NCBI RefSeq assembly: GCF_000417875.1
Contig: NW_006920869.1
Location: 224,584 to 288,583, forward strand
DNA length: 64,000 nt
Origin: Pseudozyma flocculosa PF-1
Lineage: Eukaryota; Basidiomycota; Ustilaginomycetes; Ustilaginales; Ustilaginaceae
Direction: 5' to 3'
Shown here piece by piece: positions 43,254-54,377 of the stretch (position 1 is the first letter of the stretch; every line of letters begins with the position of its first letter). The notes under the pieces were generated by a model. That model searched no databases and was not told the origin of the DNA. It was given only the letters and a program-made list of their open reading frames with translations. Position numbers and translations under genes: made by a program.

Positions 43254-44300
43254 CGTGGTCCGCCAGTCTAGGCGGTCAGGAGCTCGACGGTTCCGCGTTG
43301 ATCGGCGCGATCCGACCACATCCACCCACGTTCACAGCCATGCAAATCAATTGAAAGGAAGGAAGCACCGATACCCCCGACCCACCCCTACTGTAACTTA
43401 GTGTCGATACCAGCGCCATTGCAGTCCGTCTCACCGATCTTTCAACATAATCACAAAGGCTTGAACCCGCGGGAAAACGGCTGGTCAGCTGTCCTGCCTG
43501 TAGAGGCCCCACCTGTCTGTGTCTCAGCCTTGCAAAGACGACGAAGGCTAGCTTGGGCATGACCTGGCATGCTGCCGCAAACCCGAGCCTTGCCCACTCC
43601 CGACCATGAATGCGCCCTTGAAGTGAAACCGAGAGCTTCTGGTCATCCGTCCGCAGGTTCATGGTCGAGACGGGATCCAGCCACCTCCAATCTCCAGTGC
43701 AGACGGAAGCATGCCATCTCTGGGCATGCTGCTGCGCCAGGCAGGCTGGACGAGCACCTCTTGTTTGGCCTCGGCACGGATAGCCGGGCCTGCTTCGCGC
43801 CCGCCGCCGGGTCCTCGTCCAAGGATCCGACCGAATCACGCCAGAAAGCGGCTCACTCGAAGGCACGAGCAGAGGCAGGACACCGACCAACACCATGCTC
43901 GCTGGCCAGGCGCGCCAATAAGAATAACAATAAGGATTCCCATGTACGTATGCGCGACTGGGCCCTTTTTGGCCTAGCGTCGTACGGAATGCTAGCCGGC
44001 GAGGTGGGGGCAATGTGAGCTTCGGCTGCCTTGTGCGCCTTTACATACACTCATACGTGTCGCGAATGCAGATGACCGTCGCTGCTGTCCGGCTCGGAGC
44101 CTGTCTGCCTGACCTCGGACGAGGCTAGTGTGAACAACCCACCTCTTCGCCGCCGAGATGGTCCGCTGCCCCACCTGGCATAGCGAGCGCGACATCTGAC
44201 AAGATGGATATAAGTAAATCCAACCGGTAGGGACAATATCTGTGGACCATCATCATCCCCGCGTACCCCTCCGAGCTCTCTCCCAAGTCGCTCCCTGCCA
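43254..44300. promoter_or_regulatory. 1.05 kb intergenic stretch, promoter of the GH92 gene
   Basis: No gene seen. A TATAAG element at 44209-44214 lies about 90 nt upstream of the GH92 start. Confidence 0.5.
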
Positions 44301-47300
44301 ATGCCTTCCCCTCGCCGCGCTGGCGGCAGTGACCGGAGGCGCCTGGCGTCTCCGCATCCTTTGCTCCTGCTGCTGGCCCTGGCCTGCCTCCTGATCTCGA
44401 CCCTTGCTCAGCCTAATCAGCGCTCCTTCCACGCCGAACCTCTTCATCATCTACCTCGACAGCATGTTGACCCGACCTCGAACTTCCTAGACAATGACAA
44501 GAGGGGCCCTTCCCAGCCCAGCGGCAACAACAAGTCCGGTCCCGCTCGTCTCGACGGCAGTAAGCAAGGGCCTGCGCAAGCCAACACCGGCAGCAACAAC
44601 GTCGCACCCGCTCAGCCAAATCAGGGCAGCGACAAGGCCGCACCCGCTCAGTCTAGCAGCCAAAAGTCTGGCGTCGCTGGAAAGAATGGCGCGGCAAGGG
44701 ACGCGTCGGACGATGCAACATCTGGAAATCTGACGAGCTATGTCAACGTGTTTGTCGGCACGGCGCAGAACGGCGACCCCGGTGAGTCGAGCATGCTCCT
44801 TCGTGCCTCTTGTCCGTCAAAGGTCCCTGGTGCTAACCTCGGCTCTGAAACTTGCGCCGGTTGTCTTCAGGAAACGTCTTTGCCGGCGGAACGGTGCCGT
44901 TCGGCATGGCCAAGGTCGGCCTCAACGTCGAGGGCTACTCTCCCGCCGGATACGTGAGCGACAACGTCCAGCCCACCCGTGGCGTCTCGCCCCTGCACGA
45001 TTCGGGCACAGGCTCGTCGGACGGCTCGTATGGCAACTTCTGCGTCATGCCCGTGACGTGCAAGGGCAACGACCTCGACGCGTGCCCGACGCTCCTCGAC
45101 TCGCGCCTCCGCTTCCGCAAGAACGGCACCGACGTCGGCCGTCCGGGCTACTTTGCCACGATGCTCAACAACTCGATCGGCATCGAGCTCACCTCGACCC
45201 GTCGCGCCACGCTCGAGCGCTATACGTTCCCCACGTCGCTCCTCGACAAGGAGGGCTCCACCGCCCACCTCGTGCTCGACTGGACCAACGACTCGCCCGG
45301 CACGTTCCGCAACGGCACGCTCGACGTCGACTGGCAGGCAGGTCGTCTCAAGATGAGCGGCTCGTGGCGTAGCAGCTTCGGCCCGAGCTTCTTCTCCTAC
45401 AACGCCTATCAGTGCGTCGACCTTCTCTACAATGGCAAGCAGAACCTCGGCAACCACGCCGTGTTTGGCGGAGACCGACTCGGCATGGACGCGAAGCGCA
45501 CCGACGTGACGCACTGGACGCGTATCCACCCCAACAACGGCCAGCCCATCCAGGCCGGCGTCGTCGTCGGCTTCAAGTCGGCTCCGGCCGGAGACAAGGG
45601 CCAGACGGTCACGATTCGCCGAGGCGTCTCCTTCGTGTCGGCCGAACACGCGTGCCAGAACATGGAGGAGGAGATCCCCGACTGGGACTTTGACAAGGTC
45701 GCCGGGGCCAGCAACGATGAGTGGGAGGACAAGCTCAAGAGGATCGAGCTGGCCACCGACACCGATCCGTACGTCAAGGAGCTCTTCTATACCTCTTTCT
45801 ACCGCACCTTCCTCAGCCCGGTGAGTCCTTGCCACTGAAAAAAAATGGCGCGACGCGTCGTTTCTCACGGCCTGGCCTGCCGTCTCCTCGTACTTTCTGA
45901 CCGCGTCGAGCCTCTGTCTCCTCTTCCATCCAACCCTCAAGAACAATGCTACTGAAACCGATAATTTGCGCTTTGACGGCGAATATTGCACATGGGACAC
46001 TTTCCGAACGCTTTTTCCGTTCATGGCGCTCAGCTCGCCGCGCGATTTCGCCGACATCGTCGAGGACTACATCGATGGTTACAGGAAGGAAGGCTACCTG
46101 CCCGAGTGCCGCGCCAACCAGGTCAAGGGCTACGTGCAGGGCGGCAACCACGGTGTCGAGGTGCTGGCCGACTTTGCCAACAAGTACCGACACTACGGCG
46201 ACTCGCTGGGCGTCTCGCTCAAGGAGCTGTACGAGGCCATGGTGCACGACATCGACGTGGCCTCGCCCGACTTTGAGTACGAAGGGCGACAGGCGGTGCC
46301 GTTCCAGAAGTACGGCTACATCCCCTACGGCTACCTAGACACGGTCTCGGTGGGCGAGCCGACCCGCGAGATTTCGAGGTCGCTCGAGTACTCGTACGGC
46401 GACTTTACGGCCGCCGTCACGGCCCAGACGCTCAACCAGTCGCAGGCCGACGTGGCGCGGTTCCGTGCCTCTGCGCTCAACTACCGGAAGAACTACGACC
46501 ACAGCGCCCGGTCCGACGGCTTTAGCACGTTTGTCCAGCAGCGCTACGCCAACGGCACCTTCCGCCGCACCGACCCGACCACGTGCAGTCCCAAGGACAC
46601 CGACTCGAAGCACTCGTGCTCGTTGCAGCCGGAAAACACCTGGGGCATCTACGAGTCGTCATCCTGGGAGTACAGCCTGTACGCGCCCCAGGACGGCGCG
46701 GGTCTAGTGCAGCTGCTCGGCGGCAAAGATACCTTTGAGCGCCGCCTCGACCACTTCTTCCAGGCGGGCTACTACCAGCCGGGCAACGAACCTTCGTTCG
46801 ATACGCCATCGCAGTACCACCACATCGGCAAGCCGTACAAGTCGGTGCGCCGCGTGCGCAACGTCATCGGCACCTACTTTGGCCTGGGCACCGACGGCGT
46901 CCCGGGCAATGACGACAATGCGGCCATGGCCTCGCTGCTGTCGTGGTACCTTCTCGGCTTCTACCCGGTGCCCGGTACGCGCGAGATGCTGATCCTCTCG
47001 CCCCTGGTCCCGTCCTACACCGTCCACAACGAGCTGCTGGGCGACCTCACGGTGACGGTGACCAACTTTGATCCGCGCAGCGTACAGCGCGATGGCAAGC
47101 TGCCTTCGGGCGCGCGCGCCTTTGTCAAGAGCGTCAGGATCGACGGACAGCTCCATCCCTCCATCTGCCGCATCTCGTTCGACGACTTTTTCCCCGCCGC
47201 TGCTGCTGCCGCCGGTGGCTCCACGGTCAAGCGCAAAATCGAAATCGAGGTCACTAGCCAGGAAATCGACGGGTGCGGCCAGGGCGAGATGGCACAGCCC

Positions 47301-47411
47301 ATGTCCCTCAGCACTGGCGGCTTCTTGGGTCAGGTCGGAGCCGCCGCGCCTGCGCCCGCCTCTGCTGGTCAGACCCGTCAGAAGAAGATTCGTTCCGCAC
47401 GCCAGCCTTGA
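44301..47411 (+). CDS. Secreted GH92 alpha-mannosidase
   Basis: Exons: 44301-44781, 44871-45820, 45942-47411; introns 89 and 121 nt, phases 1 and 0; 966 residues. The signal peptide (PLLLLLALACLLISTLAQP) is followed by a ~110-residue linker rich in Gln, Asn, Ser and Pro. The GH92 domain opens YVNVFVGTAQNGDPG-GNVFAGGTVPFGMAKVG across the first splice. Later landmarks are CTWDTFRTLFPFMAL (the WDTFR block), VKGYVQGGNHGVEVLADF and GVPGNDDNAAMASLLSWYLL ending in GFYPVPGT. Family members are calcium-dependent exo-alpha-mannosidases acting on N-glycans or yeast mannan, so a role in glycan scavenging or wall remodelling is inferred. The C-terminus has an extra ~80-residue tail rich in Ala, Gly and Gln ending KKIRSARQP. 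Confidence 0.92.
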
Positions 47412-47559
47412 CCGGGGGGGCGCTCCCTCTTATTATCTCGATACTCGCAGTTACGGCAAGGCACAGGTGTCTATATTCTCGTTCTAGATGAATCGAGAGT
47501 TCCGGCCGAGGTGCACAGCGCTCTCGAGAGCAATCACTGCTCGACTGAAGGTCTCTCTA

Positions 47560-50433
47560 CTAATCGTCGTCCTCTTCCTCGTCCTCGTCGCTGTCGCCCT
47601 CGTCTTCCTCGCCGAGGAAGGCAAAGGCGTTGCTCCCGGCCTTTTTGAGCTCCATCTGCTTCTTCCTGCTCCGCTCCTCCTCGTCCTTCTTGACCTTTTC
47701 GAGGCGCTTCTCCTTCTTCTTGGCCTCCTTTTTCTCCCGCCGGATGGCGTCGACGTCGATGCTCAGCATCTCGTCGACGCCATCCTGGAGGACGTACTGC
47801 AGCATCTGCCTCTCGGCGTTGGAGAGTTCGGCCTCGTACCGTTCCAGCGGCGACGAGGTGGGCGAGGCGGACGAGAGGAGGATGCGGTGGAAGGCCTCGC
47901 CGTTGACGACTTGGCTCGGCGTCTTGTCGAGCACGCCGGGCACGAGGCGGAGGGACTGGGCGAGGTGCTGGCTCGAAATGAGCGTCAGTTGCAGCGACGT
48001 CTGCAGGTGGATCGAGCGTGTCGTCGGTGCTGCCCCCGTCGCCGCCGAGTCGAGCGAGAGGACGTAGGACGGCCGCGTCGCGCTCAGAATGGCAGCGATG
48101 ATTTCGAGCTTCGTCCAGTTGGACTTGACGTACGACTCGCCCAGGCGTTCGCGTTCGCAGATGATGAGGAAGCGGAGCGTGGCGAGCAGCAGGAGGTAGC
48201 CCCGCTCCCAAGCATGGTCGCTCGGCAGTGACGGGGCGCAGTGGGCGTAGAGGTAGAGCGAGAGGCGCGTGTCCTGGTCTGCACCTGCGACCGGTGCAGC
48301 GGACGGTGAAGTGCCGTCGTCTTCTTTGCCGCTGAGGAACCCCTTCAGGGCTGCGGGCAGCTCTTGCTGCCTCGAGCTGGCCGACTCGGCGAGCAGCGTG
48401 CGGATCGGTAGGATCTCGCACAGCTCTCCGACCAGACGATCGCCCCGCCTCGCGTACTCGACCACGGCCGGAGGAGGCTTGGGGCCGGCCTCAGCCTCGT
48501 CGAGCTGCTCGTCGTCGCCGTTGACGGACCCCGGTCGAGAGGGCAGGTTCTCCGGATCGACATCCGCCGCCTCGTCTTCGCTGTATTCGACGTCCGACTC
48601 GGCGACCGAGGATCCGTCGACGCTCGAGGGCGGCGTCTGCACCTGCACCAGCTCATCGTCGTCGCCGTCCTCGTCGATCCAGCTTTTGCCCTTGCCGTAC
48701 AGCTTGACCGGTCGGCCCTCGCCATCGACCTTGTCGCCCTGACCGTCGTCGTCTTCGATCTCCGGCTCCTCCATCGTCTCCCTGGCCCAGTCCATGCCCC
48801 ATACCTCGAACAGCACCGCCCACAGCCACCTCCGCAGCGCTCGCGCGTGCGTGACCTGGACACTGCGGATGTCTGGGTCCTCGGACGACAGCTTGCAGAG
48901 GTAGAAGCGCTGCGTCAGTGCCTCGACGAAGCTCTTGTCAAAGCGGCCCGACGCGTAGAGCTGCTGATACTCGCGGATCAGCGACGCCCTCTCCTCGGAC
49001 ACCGAGGCTGCGGCAGACGACGAGGAAAAGTTGAAAAATTTGGCGTTGGGGCTGGAGAGGTGCGGCGCCGACGAGAGGGTGAGGAGCGAGTAGGTGCAGA
49101 CCGACTCGATGATGCTGTCGACCACCTCGGCCTTTTCGCCGCTCGAAACGTAGCGCGCCAGCGCAGTATTCTCGGCCCGCGCCAGGATGCGTTCGACGAC
49201 GCCCTGGACCATGTCCCGAACGGGGTCCACTGGCAAAGCAGCGAGGTCAGGGGCAGGGTGAGGCCCGCTGCGAGTGGGCGTTGCAATGTCCGATGCGGCC
49301 GAAGAGTAGCTGGATGTCATACCGCCAGCACGGGCGGTAAAGGCCAGCGGCCCGTTCCGGCGTGGCAGAGGCGTCGATGCGCCTGACCGCGCACCTGCAG
49401 TGGCTGGCGTCGAGCGGCCGGAGGCGACCCTCTGTCGCTCCTCCTTGAGTATCGCCGCCACCTTGGTGATCCGATCCGGCCCATTCGGCAGCGCCTGCCC
49501 GAGTATCTTGGTCTGGACTGCAGAAGAGTAGTCATTGCCGACGATGGCGGCAAACAGGGGAAGCATGCCCAGCGGGATCTCGAGCCTGGACGCCAGCTTC
49601 ATGGGCGAGTACGAGGAAAACCTGACTCCTATCAACTCGCCCTCTTCGGCGCTCTGTGGCGGTCGGCTGGCGACCGTCTCCGGCGGCAATTCGAGCGACG
49701 ATGCTGCCGCCCCTTGCGACGACTTGCCCCTCCTGCCCTTCTTGCCGACTTGCGCGAAGCCATCGTCGTCACCTTGCGCATCGCCAGCCTGGGATGCAGC
49801 CTCGACCGGTGCGGCCTTTGATGGTAGCCTGACGAGGTACTCGAGCGTATCGATGGGGACGTAGCCCTTGCAGCCGACGCCGCGGGAGCAGAGGATGAAA
49901 AAGTCGCTGTCGTTGCTGAGCGCCCAGCCCTGCATCCTCTCTGCCGTCTCTGCGACGGCCGAGTCGGCCTCGCACTCTGCAATGACGATCTCGACGCCCT
50001 CGTTGCGCAGCGTCTCGAGGGTGCAGTCGTAGAGGAGCGGCGGGACGATGCCCATCTGGGCCTGGAAGCGGACGCTGGAGCGGGACGTGGACCTCATAAA
50101 GGCCGAGTTGATGGAAGCGAGGTCGTTGCTGCGCTTGATGACGGTGGGCAGCTTGAGGGGCAGGTAAGGCCCGTCAAAGACAAAGACCAGGTCGAGGTCG
50201 GCGGAGCGGAGCGCCGAGACGACCGACGAGATAAAGGCCGAGTATCCGGCGTAGTCGCCGCCGCGCACATTGTCTGGGAAGTGTGCGAGAAAGATGGTGT
50301 AGATCCAAGCCCAGCCGTCGACGACCAGGGGACCGGGCCTCGTGCCGCTCGTGTTGGGCACGGGCAGCGTCACCTCGTCCGAGATGGCGCGCGACGCCGA
50401 GCGGACGAACGAGGTCAGGCCCTTGACGCCCAT
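47560..50433 (-). CDS. Asteroid/XPG-like structure-specific nuclease family protein
   Basis: Single exon, 957 residues. It opens MGVKGLTSFVRSASRAI, the Asteroid variant of the XPG N-domain. Then come VDGWAWIYTIF and LVFVFDGPYLPLK with nuclease-type aspartates, and the XPG-I block GVEIVIAECEADSAVAETAE followed by ALSNDSDFFIL. ASTE1-type proteins are DNA nucleases with roles in break repair; fungal members are poorly studied. The remainder is long and includes an acidic segment (about 600-680) and a Lys/Glu-rich coiled C-terminus (EKKEAKKKEKRLEKVKKDEE) ending in an Asp/Glu tail. The gene is convergent with GH92, with about 150 bp between stops. Confidence 0.82.
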   Translation of the reverse strand: MGVKGLTSFVRSASRAISDEVTLPVPNTSGTRPGPLVVDGWAWIYTIFLAHFPDNVRGGDYAGYSAFISSVVSALRSADLDLVFVFDGPYLPLKLPTVIKRSNDLASINSAFMRSTSRSSVRFQAQMGIVPPLLYDCTLETLRNEGVEIVIAECEADSAVAETAERMQGWALSNDSDFFILCSRGVGCKGYVPIDTLEYLVRLPSKAAPVEAASQAGDAQGDDDGFAQVGKKGRRGKSSQGAAASSLELPPETVASRPPQSAEEGELIGVRFSSYSPMKLASRLEIPLGMLPLFAAIVGNDYSSAVQTKILGQALPNGPDRITKVAAILKEERQRVASGRSTPATAGARSGASTPLPRRNGPLAFTARAGGMTSSYSSAASDIATPTRSGPHPAPDLAALPVDPVRDMVQGVVERILARAENTALARYVSSGEKAEVVDSIIESVCTYSLLTLSSAPHLSSPNAKFFNFSSSSAAASVSEERASLIREYQQLYASGRFDKSFVEALTQRFYLCKLSSEDPDIRSVQVTHARALRRWLWAVLFEVWGMDWARETMEEPEIEDDDGQGDKVDGEGRPVKLYGKGKSWIDEDGDDDELVQVQTPPSSVDGSSVAESDVEYSEDEAADVDPENLPSRPGSVNGDDEQLDEAEAGPKPPPAVVEYARRGDRLVGELCEILPIRTLLAESASSRQQELPAALKGFLSGKEDDGTSPSAAPVAGADQDTRLSLYLYAHCAPSLPSDHAWERGYLLLLATLRFLIICERERLGESYVKSNWTKLEIIAAILSATRPSYVLSLDSAATGAAPTTRSIHLQTSLQLTLISSQHLAQSLRLVPGVLDKTPSQVVNGEAFHRILLSSASPTSSPLERYEAELSNAERQMLQYVLQDGVDEMLSIDVDAIRREKKEAKKKEKRLEKVKKDEEERSRKKQMELKKAGSNAFAFLGEEDEGDSDEDEEEDDD

Positions 50434-50754
50434 CTTTGGATATGGCGCGGGCGAGGAAGAGGAGAGTGTGTAGAGCGAGGGGCAGGGAGGCAGAGTCGGA
50501 CCAGCGCCGATGTCCGTCTCGACTGGATGAGGCTATGGCGGATGAGGGGTAGAAGAGATGGATGACGAGACGAAGAAAGCCGGCAGCGCAGGAAGCGCAA
50601 AGTGGAGGCAGCCAGGCGCGGGCCGCTGCGCAGCGAGGCGGCTCTTCCGAAGCGGAAGCAGCCCGCGCCCCAGCTCCAGCCCGCCCACCTTGCCTGGCTG
50701 CAGCTTCTCGTTCCGCCCATCCCCTTTGCTTGGTTTCGCCTCTCGCACCGCCCA
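50434..50754. promoter_or_regulatory. Bidirectional promoter (nuclease / molybdopterin synthase)
   Basis: 321 bp between divergent starts. No motif assigned. Confidence 0.45.
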
Positions 50755-51458
50755 ATGGCCGACCCGACACCATCGCAGCAGCCGGCCGCGTCGGCAGGTT
50801 CCGACTACCCAGCCTCCTCGGTGGCCGGCACGGTCCGCAGCTCTCGGGGCGATGTGGCCGAGCTCACCTTTGCGCCTCTCGACGAGGCGGCCGCCATCCG
50901 CGCCGTGTCGGATGCCGGTGCGGGCGCCAACGTCCTCTTCTCCGGCACCACCCGCGACAGTTTTCAAGGTGGGTATCGATGCGGAGCCCTCGCTCAGCTT
51001 CCCGGACTGCTCAGCGGCAGCGTGCTGATCTCGAGCGTTGGCGCCATCCCCTCCTGTCTCGACACGCAGGCAAGCAAGTGACACGGCTCGAATACGAGGC
51101 CTATACCTCTCTGGCCCTCAAGACGTTGCGGGGCATCCTCGAAGCGGCACACACGACCGCACCCTTCTCGGTATCGTCGCAGCCGCCATCACCATCGCCG
51201 CCTCCCGCATCACGCATCACCAAGGTCTACGTCTCACACCGTCTCGGCATCGTGCCCGTCGGCGAGACGTCGATCCTCATCGCCGTCTCGTCGCCGCACC
51301 GCAAGGAGGCCTTTGTCCTCGCAGAGTGGATTCTCGAAGAGGTCAAGAAGGAGGTCGCAATATGGAAGCGCGAGGTGTACGCTGATGGGCGTCAGATTGT
51401 CGCGCCCGATGGACAGGGGCCCGCCGCGGTCTGGAAGGCAAACTTCCCGGCATCGTAG
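50755..51458 (+). CDS. Molybdopterin synthase catalytic (large) subunit, MoaE/MOCS2B
   Basis: Exon 1 50755-50968, intron 101 nt (GTGGGT to CAG), exon 2 51070-51458; 200 residues. The MoaE fold is visible: GANVLFSGTTRDSFQG-KQV across the splice, then LEYEAYTSLALKTLRGI, VYVSHRLGIVPVGETSILIA and SSPHRKEAFVLAEWILEEVK, then KEVAIWKREVY, where the conserved catalytic lysine and W-K-K/R motif sit. It transfers sulfur from the small subunit thiocarboxylate to precursor Z to form molybdopterin for nitrate reductase and related enzymes. The N-terminal ~40 residues are an unconserved extension. The GTGGGT donor is non-consensus but the join is required to keep the family alignment. Confidence 0.92.
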
Positions 51459-51573
51459 CAGGCGGTGGGCGTTGCCATCGGGCAAAGCGTGCTGCTCCGC
51501 CGCTGGATTACAAGGGAAGGCATGTATGTACAGACCGCCTCTCGACCTCTTCCGCTCCTCTAGGGGTTCAAAA

Positions 51574-53883
51574 CTAGTCATCGTCATCGCCGTCGCCGTC
51601 GCCAGTGTCGCGGCCCAGCCGCTCGTCGCCGCCCAGCAGCGTCCAGGTCTCAAACTCGCGTCCCTTGCCGTCCTTCTTGATGAGGAACTTGCCCCCGTCA
51701 CCCTGCTCCTTCCATACGAGCTGCAAGCGCAGAAGCCAGACACGAGGATGGCAATTTGGGCGTCAGCGCGTGCGAAAGCGAGTCAGTGTCGGGGCCGGCA
51801 GCGCTCTGCTCACCTCTCGCGTCCTTCCGAGACTCTCAATGGCCGCGACGCGGTCCATGACCCGCTCGAGCTTGTCACCATAGCCCTCGGACTCGGCCAC
51901 GCGGCGGAAGGCACGCAGCAACGGCATCGAATCGGCCCGGATGTGGTGGTGTCGGTCAATGTGAATGACCTGCAGGTGGTGCGCCAAGGAGCGAGTTATC
52001 AAGGGGCGTCAGTAGGGCAGCTGCATTCCATCAGACGCTCGCATCTTAGCCGCTCGCCGCTGGCGACACTCAACGTTGAGATGGTCGAGCTCCATGATGT
52101 AGTCCGGCCGCGTCATGGTCTGCCTGGCCTCGCCCCACGTCAGGTGCGGGTTGGGCACGTCGGCGCCGCGCACGTCGGCCTCTTCGTCCATCGAAGGGTC
52201 CGTCATGATCGACTCCGTTACCCTCCTGCGGTTCGAGGCGTCTCCGTCCTCGTCGTCCTCATCGTCGTCGACCTCGTCGCCGTCGTCGATGCCATCGGCG
52301 TGGTGCGGGTGCCTGTGCTTGTGCAAGCTCGTCATCTCGACCCCAGGGACGGGCGCGTTCCTCGCCTTGAACCAGCCGGCCTCTGGGTCGAGCTGGGCGG
52401 CGAGGCTGCTGTACTTGCTATCTTCGCCGCAGCAGAGAGACGCTGGCAGCCTGCCGCCGTGATCACGCAGCAGGCCCTCGAGCTCTCTCTGCTTCTCGGC
52501 GAGCTCGCAGAACAGCAGCCAGCTGCACGTGCTCCACTTCTGCTCGTCCATCACATCGTCGTCGTGGTCGTCGATGATGCCCGTCTTGCTGAGCACCCAC
52601 TGCATGTCGTCCTCGACGAGCTGCCGCGCGGCGCGCAGCATGTCCTTGCGCCGCGCCACCTTGTTGAGCAGGCCCAGCCTGCCGCCGCAGATCTCGTAGA
52701 CCTCGTGCAGCACGCTCGGATCCTGCGACGAGGGCTTCTCGCCCCAGTACTGCTTGCGGCAGCCGCGCAGCACGTTGACCGACTGCTTGCGGGTGAGGTC
52801 CTTGAACGAGAGCGTGTCCATCCTGTTCGAGGCCTTGCGCAGCACGTCGTAGACCCAGTAGTCTGCCGTCGTGAACACAAACGTGGCCGTCCCCGCCGAG
52901 GCCCACTTTTCGGCGCGCTGCTGGAAGATGTGCAGCAGCTTGGTGCCGTCCTCGTCCCGAGGAAGCAGATGGGCGCTGTTCATGACAATGATGGCAGGCT
53001 TCCCGGTCTTCTGCCGGCGGTTGATCAGGGCACGCTCGAGCTTGTGGAGCGCACGCTCGAGCTGCTGGAAGTACGACATGCCCGAAAGGTCAGAGAGGCC
53101 AAGGAGGGTGCCGAGGTAGTCGCGGTTCATGCTGTAGTTGATCGCCTCGGAGAAGCGGTCGACGACAATCGAGGGGTCTGGGTGTGCGTCGAAGAAGGCG
53201 CAGCCGTCAGCATCGATCTGGGCCATGGCCTCGATGATCGACGTGGCCTTGCCGGAGCCCTGAAAGATTGGGCAGTATCGAGGGGTCAATGGTCAGCGCT
53301 GGTGCGTGAGCTCGTGCTCGTCCCTAGGCTGCAAGAGCTGCGATCTCACCTTGCTGCCCATGACCAAGAAGTACCTGCCGCTCTCCTTCCCACAGACAAT
53401 GCTGGCGATCATCTCGTCTTCGGGCCTGGGCGGGTTGATTTTCACGTGAGCGAGCTGATCGCCACTCTTGGCCAGGCTGAGCACGGGGTCATAGCCGGGA
53501 TCGAAGGCAGCCTCCATCTTTTTGAGTACATGGGACTTGTACCAGGACTGGTAGACCATGGCGGCGACGCCGAGCAACAGGACGCCAGCCGAGGCGCCCA
53601 TAGCCGTCTCCCAGCCGGTCGAGTTGAAAAAGGCCTTGACGTTGCCACCGTCATCGTCGTCTCGACCCCGATGGGACTGTCGGTGGTGCTGCTGATGCTG
53701 CTGATGCTGTTGGTTTTGAGGAGGGAGAGAAGGTGGTGGCGCAGCCGACTGCTGTCGCGGGCATGCCGTCGAGGTGAGAAGGCGCGAGGAAAGACGCCGC
53801 TGTGGAACGACTCGGAGGCTGGCTGTAGGCGTCCTGATGGCCGATGCCAGGAGGCGTGTGGATGCTGCGGCCCGCGACGCCAT
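51574..53883 (-). CDS. Predicted mitochondrial membrane-anchored P-loop-like protein with degenerate Walker motifs
   Basis: Exons: 53883-53350, 53259-52075, 51969-51814, 51720-51574; introns 90, 105 and 93 nt, all phase 0; 673 residues. The N-terminus (MASRAAASTRLLASAIRTPT) is a mitochondrial presequence followed by a Gln/His-rich linker. One hydrophobic helix (MGASAGVLLLGVAAMVYQSW) lies near residue 105. Then FLVMGSK-GSGKATSIIEAM looks like a Walker A loop, split exactly by intron 1, but Ala follows the Lys where Ser/Thr is expected. The Walker B position reads PAIIVMNSAHLL with no acidic residue. Downstream blocks resemble ATPase_2-type AAA+ proteins (FVFTTADYWVYDVLRKASN, EICGGRLGLLNKVARRK). 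The donor of intron 2 is GTTGAG; skipping it adds an early stop. The C-terminus is acidic (DTGDGDGDDD). The function is unknown. Confidence 0.78.
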
Positions 53884-54377
53884 AACGGTCGATCCTTTCG
53901 CAGTCGGTGCGGAACAGTTGTGAGGTTTGTGTCAGAGGAGCACCAGAGAGGTCGAGGCGGGTCAGGAGGATGGCCCGATGAGAAGAACTAAAGGTCCCAC
54001 GAGCCAGGTCCACGCCACGCCCTGCCGGCGACTCCAACCAACCTGCTGGCCAGCGTGCAGGCATCCGTGCACAGCATGCCAATCTGGCTGCAGGGCCGGG
54101 CTGTGCACTCGGAAGCTATTTCGGGAAACGGCTGCCGTGGCTGCGTCCGTTTCCGACATCGGGCTCCGGGAAATCAGGCAGATGAGCCCGATTGCACCTG
54201 CACCAGACGATCACCCGCGGGCCTCCATCTGGAAAAGTTGGGGGGGGGAGCCCTGGCCATGCCGACACCACCGACGTGCCCCCCTGGCCCTTTGTATCCG
54301 CCTTCCGCCCCGCACCTCACCCCGCCTGCCTCTCGCCACCGCCCAGCCGACCCTTTCCACTTTGCATTCGTTTTGCC
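53884..54377. promoter_or_regulatory. Divergent promoter region (P-loop-like protein / TMA20)
   Basis: 494 bp. Contains a run of G (about 54240-54247) and a C-rich leader before the TMA20 start. No gene seen. Confidence 0.45.

Noticed and set aside
51313..53991. 892-codon open frame on the plus strand
   Set aside because: Antisense to the four-exon P-loop-like gene and runs through its introns; Leu/Val/Arg-rich with no domain.
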